From UBA1370 sp964515115 (GTDB lineage Bacteria; Patescibacteriota; Microgenomatia; UBA1400; PJMF01), in contig CAZESB010000020.1 of NCBI GenBank assembly GCA_964515115.1, positions 1 to 10,444 on the forward strand: a stretch of 10,444 nt of DNA, written 5' to 3'. A model generated the notes under the pieces. It was not told the DNA's origin. It did no database searches and was given only the letters and a program-made list of their open reading frames with translations. A program made the translations under genes and the position numbers. This document shows, piece by piece, positions 5,173 through 10,444 of this stretch (position 1 is the first letter of the stretch; every line of letters begins with the position of its first letter).

Positions 5173-6461
5173 TATTTTTTAGCAATGGTGTAAATCACCA
5201 TATCACTTGCAGAGTCTGGATCCTTAGACTCCGTTTGAAATTGATAATCAATTTCAAACCCAGCATCTTTAAGAAACTTCGCTAACCGTTCTTTAGTGAA
5301 AAAGTTGAAGAACATCTTTTCGGTCGGCAAGAAAGGCTCATCAATAACTTTGTCTGCCTCTCCTTTTTGAGCAATTACTTCAATATATCCGCCAGGTTTG
5401 AGGATTTTATAAAAGCCATCTAAAGTTTTAGGAATGTCCTCAGAAGGTATATGAATTAGAGAATAAGCTACTAATAGCCCATCAAACTCTGCGTTACCAA
5501 ATGGTAGGTCTCTCATGTCAGCATGATGGAAATTACCATTAGGTACCATTTTTCTAGCGGTAGCTAGCATCTCGTGAGAGTAATCAACTCCAATCACCCT
5601 AAAACCTTTATCCATTATGTACTTAGTAAACTGCCCTGGACCCGAACCCACATCGAGAATGTGGGCCCTCTCAGCAAGCTTTTCTAAAAATTTGTCAATA
5701 AAAGGTGTGTCGGTTAAATCGTTGAAGTATTGCTTAGTATAAATATCAGCAATTTTCTCATAAGTTGAAACTGCAAGTTTGCTCTTATCATCTATTGGCT
5801 TTGATAAAAATTTCTCGACTTCTGCCATGACTCTGTTGCACTCTTCCTGTGATTTTCTAAAGTCGTGACCCATGTTTGGTTGTCTTACTACATAAGGATT
5901 ATTGGCATTGGCGACAATTCGCTCTGTATCTGATGGGGGAATACTTTTATCATCCAATCCGATGAAAATCATGATTGGCTTGTGAATACTCTTTACTTCT
6001 TCTGCTGCCGAGTATTGCAATCCATCCTCTACAAATGAATAAGGGACATCAAAAGCCCTATACTGATCTGGATTGCCTGGAAGCTCTCTCTCGGAATGCC
6101 TAGGTTGATTTTCTTCCCATCGCAAAGATGGTCCAATTCTATCTGGCGGTGGACATAGCGACACGATTTTTGTTACTTCTGGGATTCGACTACCAGCTAT
6201 GATTGATGTAAACCCACCCAAGCTGTGTCCTATTAAAACAACCTCTTCTGGTTTTTCATTTGTGTATGCTTCTACTCGCTGTCTAACCTGCCTAATGTAA
6301 TTCGTAATAGAATAATTGTCTACATCTCCTGTTTCCCACAGGTTACATGGATCTAGTCGCTCAACAGTGTAGCCAAGTTCAGTCAACCGTTTTTCAAAGG
6401 TTTTCATATGTAGATAGTCTGGTGAGTCTAAGTATCCTGGTAAGAGTAGTGCAAGTTTCAT
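5172..6461 (-). CDS. Alpha/beta hydrolase fused to a class I SAM-dependent methyltransferase
   Basis: This 429-residue protein has two domains. Residues 1-219 are an alpha/beta serine hydrolase with G-H-S-L-G-G (Ser80), an acid in L-D-D (about 170-171) and His199 in M-G-H-D; an L-P-G-Y-L-D loop stands where H-G-x-x-G usually forms the oxyanion hole. Residues 230-429 are a Methyltransf_11-type methyltransferase with motif I D-V-G-S-G-P-G (270-276), the acidic ribose-binding strand end G-V-D-Y-S (291-295), D-M-R-D-L-P-F and L-K-P-G-G. Substrates are unknown. The hydrolase half is about 80% identical to the stand-alone protein at 8368-9027, and DNA similarity starts just before the start codon (ATTAGTATG). 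It follows the GNAT gene by seven bases, so they form one operon. Confidence 0.88.
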   Translation of the reverse strand: MKLALLLPGYLDSPDYLHMKTFEKRLTELGYTVERLDPCNLWETGDVDNYSITNYIRQVRQRVEAYTNEKPEEVVLIGHSLGGFTSIIAGSRIPEVTKIVSLCPPPDRIGPSLRWEENQPRHSERELPGNPDQYRAFDVPYSFVEDGLQYSAAEEVKSIHKPIMIFIGLDDKSIPPSDTERIVANANNPYVVRQPNMGHDFRKSQEECNRVMAEVEKFLSKPIDDKSKLAVSTYEKIADIYTKQYFNDLTDTPFIDKFLEKLAERAHILDVGSGPGQFTKYIMDKGFRVIGVDYSHEMLATARKMVPNGNFHHADMRDLPFGNAEFDGLLVAYSLIHIPSEDIPKTLDGFYKILKPGGYIEVIAQKGEADKVIDEPFLPTEKMFFNFFTKERLAKFLKDAGFEIDYQFQTESKDPDSASDMVIYTIAKK

Positions 6462-6468
6462 ACTAATG

Positions 6469-6957
6469 TTAATCTTTGATTGAGTTAGGTATTATTTTGT
6501 TGCTCCAATATGGATGTTTGAATGGCCATTCTTCTGCTAACCAACCCTTTATTGCTTCATATAATTCTTCGTAAAGTCCTTGATCATAAGCACTTTGAGT
6601 TACCCAGAAGCTAACATCAACATCCGTTTCTTTTTCAGCCTCTCCACGAAACCCAGCAGGATAGAGGTAAAAACAACCTAGACATTCTGATTCATCTGGA
6701 TTCATTACGGTGTATGCAAATGATGATCTATGTTCAAACTCACGCTGATGCCAAGCTAAATCAATCATATCCTCTTCAAATGACAAATCTTTTGTTGGCC
6801 AGCTCCCGCCTCGGGTATTACGAATTAGTTCAATGCTGGACATTACCGCAATGTAATCCAAGTAAGTGTCACTGGCACAAAGTTTACGAGCAATAAACTT
6901 GGTATTAGTTAACTGCGTTGGTACTTGAAATGATTCGGGAACGAGTTCTGCTGTCAT
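6469..6957 (-). CDS. GNAT-family N-acetyltransferase
   Basis: This 162-residue cytosolic protein looks like a short GNAT acetyltransferase. Signs are the opening F-I-A-R-K-L-C-A-S-D-T-Y-L-D-Y-I-A-V-M-S-S strand-helix, the strand S-F-A-Y-T-V-M-N-P-D-E-S-E-C-L-G-C-F-Y-L-Y-P (GNAT beta2-beta3 hairpin), and V-D-V-S-F-W-V-T-Q-S-A-Y (beta4) followed by a helix where acetyl-CoA should bind. The pyrophosphate loop is poor: D-Q-G-L-Y stands where R/Q-x-x-G-x-G/A is expected, and the usual last strand with N-x-x-A-x-x-x-Y is absent. It may therefore be degenerate or C-terminally shortened. The start ATG 6957 is preceded by TAAAAT-N6, suggesting a leaderless mRNA. Downstream it is coupled to the hydrolase-methyltransferase fusion. 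GNAT genes are common cargo of integron cassettes. Confidence 0.75.
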   Translation of the reverse strand: MTAELVPESFQVPTQLTNTKFIARKLCASDTYLDYIAVMSSIELIRNTRGGSWPTKDLSFEEDMIDLAWHQREFEHRSSFAYTVMNPDESECLGCFYLYPAGFRGEAEKETDVDVSFWVTQSAYDQGLYEELYEAIKGWLAEEWPFKHPYWSNKIIPNSIKD

Positions 6958-6963
6958 AAGTAT

Positions 6964-6969
6964 ATTTTA
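6964..6969 (-). promoter_or_regulatory. Putative -10 element (TAAAAT) for the GNAT-fusion operon
   Basis: TAAAAT is six bases before ATG 6957, in the same GTTAAAATATA-N-TTATGAC context as before the Ldh-family gene at 10010. A TTGACA lies upstream but 23 bp away, too far for a standard pair. Transcription would start at or next to the ATG. Confidence 0.45.
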
Positions 6970-7013
6970 ACCCATGACTGAGTGTTTTAGTTTGTCAACT
7001 GTGTTGCCAAGAG

Positions 7014-7127
7014 CTCCCCGAGCCAAGGAATCAAATAATAGAGTGTATAAAAGGGTTATTGGATGCAGTGCAAGCCGTTGGTGCGTGCGGAGACTTAGAT
7101 TTGTATAGATTGAAGCCGGTGGTTTAG
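7014..7127 (+). pseudogene. C-terminal remnant (37 codons) of an unrecognised plus-strand gene, copy 2
   Basis: This is the homologue of 4951-5064, reading L-P-E-P-R-N-Q-I-I ... V-Q-A-V-G-A-C-G-D-L-D-L-Y-R-L-K-P-V-V and TAG, with the stop one base before the attC-like site. Upstream codons are unrelated to copy 1, and the frame meets TGA at about 6975, so only the 3' end of the gene survives. It sits in the leader of the minus-strand GNAT operon, opposite in direction to it. Whether the conserved peptide is still made is unknown. Confidence 0.6.
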
Positions 7128-7128
7128 T

Positions 7129-7235
7129 TCTTAACGCTGTGGGTTAACCTTAAAACAGATTAGTTGTGGGTTAATAAATCCAAGTGTAATTAAGATTTAT
7201 GTAGGGTGAATTAAGGTTAATTTGGATAGTTACTT
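7129..7235 (-). repeat. attC-like quasi-palindromic site, copy 2
   Basis: On the minus strand the outer boxes are AAGTAAC (7235-7229) and GTTAAGA (7135-7129), of which only four positions pair. The inner boxes are the perfect 10-bp inverted repeat at 7220-7211 and 7153-7144. The spacers are again 8 and 8 nt, the same geometry as copy 1. The TAA stop of the S51-like gene lies within the first box. Confidence 0.55.
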
Positions 7236-7805
7236 TCCGTAAATAGTGACATACTCACCCTCATTAAGCACAATAATCGGCTCAACACTATCAAGTAGCT
7301 TGAGTTTCATTTCTTTCTCTCCTTCAATATCCCAATGACACAAAGTTTGGATAGGTAGTAATCCTACTCCATGGTGTTTGGTGGCTAAGTCCCGACTATC
7401 GGAAGATAATACATAACCTTCTGATGCCAAAAATGCACCCATTGAGCTGCCTGCATAGATTTTGCCATATAGTTTTGTTTTGAGTTCAGTAAGGTCTTTG
7501 TAGTAAGGCTCAATCAATTCGGCATCACCACCAGCTACATAGAGAACATCGTAATCTTTAATTGTTGAAAATAAATCGGCGACATCTTCAACTACATAAA
7601 AGGACACCTGTTTCTTAGTGTTGTTCTTAATTTTCGCAGTATCTCTTGTAGTCAATTTTTGCCACTCATCTTTTTTTCTGGACCAGTAGCAAAGTAAAAT
7701 TTTAACCACATCTTTGTCGACTAGCTCTGTAAATTGAGCAAAAAATCTATCATTTCCTGGTAAGTCTTTGGATGTTGCTCCACCGTGGAGTAGGTAGGTT
7801 GTCAT
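7230..7805 (-). CDS. S51 peptidase E-like / type 1 glutamine amidotransferase-like protein
   Basis: This 191-residue protein has the S51 (peptidase E, Asp-specific dipeptidase) fold, a serine-hydrolase variant of the class I glutamine amidotransferase barrel. Visible landmarks are an N-terminal strand T-T-Y-L-L-H-G-G, the strand and loop D-V-L-Y-V-A-G-G-D-A (85-95), the nucleophile elbow I-Y-A-G-S-S-M-G-A with Ser121, and a His in T-L-C-H-W-D (about 158) after G-V-G-L-L-P. Length is a little short for PepE (about 230), because the C-terminal part is trimmed. Asp-X dipeptidase activity is only the family default. ATG 7805 overlaps the stop of the preceding hydrolase gene by ATGA, and the gene ends in the attC-like site. 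It is the last member of a four-gene coupled operon. Confidence 0.82.
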   Translation of the reverse strand: MTTYLLHGGATSKDLPGNDRFFAQFTELVDKDVVKILLCYWSRKKDEWQKLTTRDTAKIKNNTKKQVSFYVVEDVADLFSTIKDYDVLYVAGGDAELIEPYYKDLTELKTKLYGKIYAGSSMGAFLASEGYVLSSDSRDLATKHHGVGLLPIQTLCHWDIEGEKEMKLKLLDSVEPIIVLNEGEYVTIYGK

Positions 7806-8371
7806 AGTCTGTTCTTTTCTTCAATTAGCTTTAACAAAAATGGAAACTCCCGATACTCTTCTCCAAAAGATCCTACACTAAAATGTTTTTGACCTTTTTT
7901 AACAATTAACTTACCATCAAGTTTTTCGGCTATGAATTCTGCGTGCTCAAGCGGACAGTATGGATCATCGTCAGAGTGAATAAATATAAACCGCTTAGCT
8001 TTATTTTTGATCTTCTCATAGTCAAATGGCTTAACAAATAAATCTTTGAGGGCATCCCATTTTAGATCATTTCTGAATGCACCAACCAAATAGCAGGTAT
8101 CAACTTTCACATCGTCAGGCAATGTTTGCAACAAGCCTAAAATTGCCACAGCACCTGATGAATGCCCGACTAGAATTGATTCCTCATTAAACTGCCAGTC
8201 CTTGTTAGCAAAAAGATAATCGTTATACCGATCAATGTTTGGTTTTTCTGCATGCGGTAAGTCTGGAACCCAAACTTTCCAACCCTTATTCTCCAGTTCT
8301 ACTTTCAACCAGTTAAACCAGTTTTCTTTTGAATGACCGTCTGTGCCATGAAGGATGAGTGCATTTTTCAT
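7802..8371 (-). CDS. RBBP9/YdeN-family serine hydrolase
   Basis: This 189-residue alpha/beta hydrolase belongs to the RBBP9/YdeN group of small intracellular serine hydrolases. It shows L-H-G-T-D-G near the N-terminus (oxyanion side), N-W-F-N-W-L, P-D-L-P-H, the nucleophile elbow G-H-S-S-G (69-73, Ser71), the acid in H-S-D-D-D-P-Y (about 135-136) and the catalytic His163 in G-Q-K-H-F. All of the triad is intact; the natural substrate is not known. I chose ATG 8371 because it gives the family N-terminus (M-K-N-A-L-I-L-H-G) and an ATGA overlap with the upstream gene. The frame stays open to 8407, but those 12 residues lie inside the previous gene and look non-coding. It overlaps the S51-like gene by ATGA downstream. 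Confidence 0.9.
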   Translation of the reverse strand: MKNALILHGTDGHSKENWFNWLKVELENKGWKVWVPDLPHAEKPNIDRYNDYLFANKDWQFNEESILVGHSSGAVAILGLLQTLPDDVKVDTCYLVGAFRNDLKWDALKDLFVKPFDYEKIKNKAKRFIFIHSDDDPYCPLEHAEFIAEKLDGKLIVKKGQKHFSVGSFGEEYREFPFLLKLIEEKNRL

Positions 8372-9027
8372 AAAAACTTCTCGATTTCTGCCATGACTAT
8401 GTTGCACTCTTCCTGTGATTTTCTAAAGTCGTGACCCATGTTTGGTTGTCTTACTACATGCGGATTATTGGCATTGGCAACAATTCGCTCTGTTAATTCA
8501 GGAGGCACTACTTCATCATCCAAAGCAATAAAGATCATTAGTGGTTTAGTAATTTGCTTAACTTCTTCTTTTGCCGAGTATTGCAACCCATCCTTGGCAA
8601 AAGCGTAAGGCACATCGAATGAACGAAATTTAGAAGGATCATCTGGCAGATCTCGCTCGGAGTGCCTAAAGCCAGCACCTTGCCATTCTTTTTCTGAACC
8701 ATATCTATCTGGCGGTGGACAGAGGGATACAATCTTAGTCACCTCCGCAATTCGACTCCCAGCAATAATAGAGGTAAAACCACCCATGCTATGACCAATT
8801 AAAACCACTTCTTCTGGGTTTTCATTTTGGTATGCTTCGACTCGCTCTCGGATCTGCTGAATAAAATTGGTAATGGTGTAATTATTTACATCACCAGTTT
8901 CCCATAGATTGCATGGATCTAGTCGCTCAACAGTGTAGCCAAGTTCGGTTAGCCTTTTCTCAAAGATCTTCATATGTAGATAATCTGGGGAGTCTAAGTA
9001 TCCTGGTAAGAGTAGTGCAAGTTTCAT
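8368..9027 (-). CDS. Alpha/beta hydrolase, stand-alone paralogue of the fusion protein's N-terminal domain
   Basis: This 219-residue predicted serine hydrolase has the nucleophile elbow G-H-S-M-G-G (Ser80), an acid in A-L-D-D (170-171) and His199 in N-M-G-H-D-F. L-P-G-Y-L-D at 7-12 replaces the usual H-G-x-x-G. By hand count about 44 of 219 residues differ from residues 1-219 of the fusion protein, mostly in 107-120, which is probably a cap or lid segment. The gene stops with TGA just where the fusion continues with a Ser codon (TCA). ATG 9027 overlaps the stop of the Ldh-family gene by ATGA, with GGAG about 10 nt upstream, and its own stop overlaps the next ATG. Catalysis is likely; the ester, amide or thioester target is unknown. 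Confidence 0.87.
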   Translation of the reverse strand: MKLALLLPGYLDSPDYLHMKIFEKRLTELGYTVERLDPCNLWETGDVNNYTITNFIQQIRERVEAYQNENPEEVVLIGHSMGGFTSIIAGSRIAEVTKIVSLCPPPDRYGSEKEWQGAGFRHSERDLPDDPSKFRSFDVPYAFAKDGLQYSAKEEVKQITKPLMIFIALDDEVVPPELTERIVANANNPHVVRQPNMGHDFRKSQEECNIVMAEIEKFL

Positions 9028-10010
9028 ACTAATTTCTCCAACTCGGCCATGAGCTTGTCACTGATAGTTATCTGATCTGCCTGTAGGTTCTTGTTACGCT
9101 TCAAGTATGACTGCTCACCTGGGAAGTAAATTTCTTTTACTCCTTGTGCCTTAGGAGCCGATTTCAATTCATCAATCGCTTTTTGCACATCACTCTTAAA
9201 GTCGTTGATGTCTCTAAATATGGATGGATCAATAAGCATGTAAAAAGATCCCCAGCCACCATCAACTGCACCACCAACTCGTGAATTTGTGAGAGCACCA
9301 CCAAGCAATTCAACAATAAAAGCTAATCCCGATCCTTTATGACCGGCAAATGGCAGAATACCACCTTCCATTGCCTTGGCAGGATCAACTGTCAAATTGC
9401 CTTCTCCATCAATTGCCACACCTTCCTTGATGGTTCTGCCCTCGGTTTTAGCAACCATTAGATCACCCCAGGTAGTTTGGGAAGAAGCCATGTCAAGAAT
9501 TACTGGAGCAGATGTAGAAGGCACACTAATAGTAAGTGGGTTGGTTCCCCACAGGTCTTTAGTTGCCCCGAATGGAACTAATCCACCTTGGGAGTTATGG
9601 AAGCTAATAAACACTAAATCTTTTTCAGCAGCCCGGCGAGCATAATCGCCAATGTAGCCAGAAGCATAAGCCAAGTCTTTAATGCCAACAGCCAAGATGC
9701 CTGACTGATTTACTTTTTCAAAGGCAGTATATAGTGATTTATAAATGGCATAAAAACCTGGCTTGTATTTTGCGTTGAAGTGAATTGAAGCAGAACGCTC
9801 ACTAATAATTTCGATGTCTTCATCAATCACTTTAATACTACCTGTACCTACGAGACGAGCTATAGCTGGCAATCTCACTAGTCCGTGCGTCTTTTTTTCA
9901 ACCAATTCGGCTTCAATTAAGTTTTGGGTAATGAGCTCAGCTTCCTCGGTTCTAAACCCAAGTTTAGTAAGAATTTTGTTTGAAAGGTCTTTGGCTTGTG
10001 AAATGGTCAT
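9024..10010 (-). CDS. Ldh-family (malate/L-lactate/ureidoglycolate dehydrogenase-like) NAD(P)-dependent oxidoreductase
   Basis: This 328-residue protein belongs to the Ldh_2 family (PF02615 type) of NAD(P)H-dependent 2-hydroxyacid dehydrogenases or imine reductases, unrelated to classical LDH. Family blocks are T-H-G-L-V-R-L-P (41-48, with substrate-binding His42 and Arg46), V-P-F-G-A-T-K-D-L-W-G-T-N-P-L, V-I-L-D-M-A-S-S, and G-H-K-G-S-G-L-A-F-I-V-E-L-L-G-G-A-L-T. The segment that normally reads N-S-x-H-x-G and holds the catalytic acid/base His here reads K-D-L-A-Y-A-S-G-Y, with Ala114 in the His position. Activity or substrate may therefore differ. Length is normal (about 330-350). ATG 10010 follows TAAAAT-N6, suggesting a leaderless mRNA. 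It is the first gene of the four-gene coupled operon. Confidence 0.9.
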   Translation of the reverse strand: MTISQAKDLSNKILTKLGFRTEEAELITQNLIEAELVEKKTHGLVRLPAIARLVGTGSIKVIDEDIEIISERSASIHFNAKYKPGFYAIYKSLYTAFEKVNQSGILAVGIKDLAYASGYIGDYARRAAEKDLVFISFHNSQGGLVPFGATKDLWGTNPLTISVPSTSAPVILDMASSQTTWGDLMVAKTEGRTIKEGVAIDGEGNLTVDPAKAMEGGILPFAGHKGSGLAFIVELLGGALTNSRVGGAVDGGWGSFYMLIDPSIFRDINDFKSDVQKAIDELKSAPKAQGVKEIYFPGEQSYLKRNKNLQADQITISDKLMAELEKLV

Positions 10011-10016
10011 AACTAT

Positions 10017-10022
10017 ATTTTA
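10017..10022 (-). promoter_or_regulatory. Putative -10 element (TAAAAT) for the four-gene operon
   Basis: TAAAAT is six bases before ATG 10010, in the context GTTAAAATATA-N-TTATGAC shared with the GNAT gene at 6957. No clear -35 is visible at 16-18 bp and there is no Shine-Dalgarno. The promoter lies in block ii, about 65 nt downstream (minus strand) of the attC-like site, so this unit would carry its own promoter. Confidence 0.45.
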
Positions 10023-10084
10023 ACTTAAAACTACATGATTTGACTGTTAAATTTTTGGGCGTACGGTTTACCGTTTGTTACTTT

Positions 10085-10192
10085 AATCAACGCTGTGGGT
10101 TAACCTTAAAACAGATTAGCTTGCAGTAGCGATAACCGTAATAATCAACAGTCGGGTGAAACTGAAATAAGGTTAGCCTTACAGGCTTGAAT
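10085..10192 (-). repeat. attC-like quasi-palindromic site, copy 3
   Basis: On the minus strand the outer boxes are ATTCAAG (10192-10186) and GTTGATT (10091-10085), pairing at five of seven positions. The inner boxes CTAACCTTAT (10176-10167) and TTAAGGTTAA (10109-10100) pair at eight of ten. The spacers are 9 and 8 nt. Pairing continues inward (CAG at 10164-10162 with CTG at 10114-10112) and through the spacers, so the predicted hairpin arms are about 27 nt long. Bases 10089-10117 are identical to the same half of copies 1 and 2. The preceding minus-strand gene stops 11 nt upstream. Confidence 0.6.
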
Positions 10193-10202
10193 TCTAAATT
10201 CC

Positions 10203-10442
10203 TTACCGTTCAATAAACACATCAAACTTTCCGACTCCGACACATGATCCATCCTTAATTAAATAGCACTCAATCCAATGTTGCCCGATGTATTCGGTGT
10301 GTTCAATTCTGTAGCATGTTTGTTGGTAGCAGTCATCAAACTTGAAGCCGCGCCAACCTGAGATTCGATTTTTTTCCAAGGCATCAGTCCCAGTGTTAAC
10401 AATCAACCATTTAATTTCGTCATACGCTATGCCATTCATCAC
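10203..10442 (-). CDS. Unrecognised protein, minus strand, reaching the window edge
   Basis: The frame reads 79 residues to a TAA at 10203 and is open to the window edge. GTG 10442 and ATG 10439 are possible starts, but the gene may continue beyond, so treat it as partial. The protein is rich in aromatic residues and Cys (W-L-I-V-N-T-G-T, W-R-G-F-K-F-D-D-C-Y-Q-Q-T-C-Y-R-I, W-I-E-C-Y-L-I-K-D-G, F-D-V-F-I-E-R) and looks like an alternating beta-strand protein. I know no family with this pattern. It lies just before an attC-like site, like a single-gene cassette; small orphan proteins are the usual content of such cassettes. Confidence 0.6.
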   Translation of the reverse strand: MMNGIAYDEIKWLIVNTGTDALEKNRISGWRGFKFDDCYQQTCYRIEHTEYIGQHWIECYLIKDGSCVGVGKFDVFIER

Positions 10443-10444
10443 TG

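Noticed and set aside
8372..8407. Longer N-terminus for the RBBP9-like gene (start at 8407)
   Set aside because: The extra 12 codons lie inside the upstream hydrolase gene and do not resemble the family; ATG 8371 gives the family N-terminus and an ATGA overlap.
10085..10192. Repeat as a MITE or transposon end
   Set aside because: No target-site duplication was found beside any copy, and every copy sits next to a stop codon in the same orientation; not fully excluded.
5066..10192. CRISPR array
   Set aside because: Copies are 2-3 kb apart and separated by genes, with no regular short spacers and no cas genes.
1..10444. tRNA, rRNA or known riboswitch
   Set aside because: No cloverleaf with the T-loop signature, no rRNA-like stretch and no recognised riboswitch core was seen on either strand by eye.

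Overview
The window looks like a piece of a small-genome bacterial chromosome, most likely a candidate-phyla (Patescibacteria/CPR-like) organism. The basis is moderate to low GC, short tightly packed genes, few Shine-Dalgarno sequences, several start codons only 6-8 nt from a -10-like box, and a mix of small serine hydrolases, GNAT acetyltransferases, S51 peptidases and DUF families often seen there. TGA is used as a stop, so the TGA-to-Gly recoded CPR lineages are unlikely. The taxonomy is an inference.

Left part (1-4692), ordinary chromosomal genes. A minus-strand run carries a GNAT-like acetyltransferase (1600-2379), a YfcE-type metallophosphoesterase (1050-1544), a proline iminopeptidase (50-1024) and, overlapping it by ATGA, the first 17 codons of an S51/peptidase E-like gene leaving the window. 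Divergent from these is a HigBA/RelE-type toxin-antitoxin pair (2564-3168). Its promoter is overlaid by a 22-bp palindrome, and its toxin mRNA appears to be leaderless. Then come a DUF4256 protein on the minus strand (3233-3832) and a plus-strand pair of a DUF2975 four-helix membrane protein and a YozG-like XRE regulator (3994-4692).

Right part (4700-10444), accessory. All complete genes lie on the minus strand, in blocks separated by three related 107-108 bp quasi-palindromic sites (about 5066-5172, 7129-7235, 10085-10192). Each site starts at, or within about 11 nt of, the stop codon of a minus-strand gene. Each has an outer 7-bp box pair and an inner 10-bp box pair (TTAACCTTAA/TTAAGGTTAA or close), separated by symmetrical 8-nt (once 8/9) spacers. 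The outer boxes resemble RYYYAAC/GTTRRRY. This is the architecture of integron attC sites, so I interpret the region as a candidate gene-cassette array (no integrase in view). Reading the minus strand, the blocks are: (i) a partial orphan gene; (ii) a four-gene ATGA-coupled operon of an Ldh-family oxidoreductase, two alpha/beta hydrolases and an S51-type peptidase; (iii) a GNAT plus an alpha/beta-hydrolase::methyltransferase fusion; (iv) a small zinc-ribbon protein.

Blocks iii and iv both begin with a duplicated 207-bp segment. It holds the last 37 codons of an unrecognised plus-strand gene, and the differences between the two copies fall mostly at third codon positions. The N-terminal half of the fusion is about 80% identical to the stand-alone hydrolase of block ii, so the blocks are related by duplication and shuffling. 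The most notable items are the attC-like sites, the duplicated hydrolase with its fusion, the plus-strand coding remnants, the missing catalytic His in the Ldh-family protein and the repeated leaderless-start pattern.
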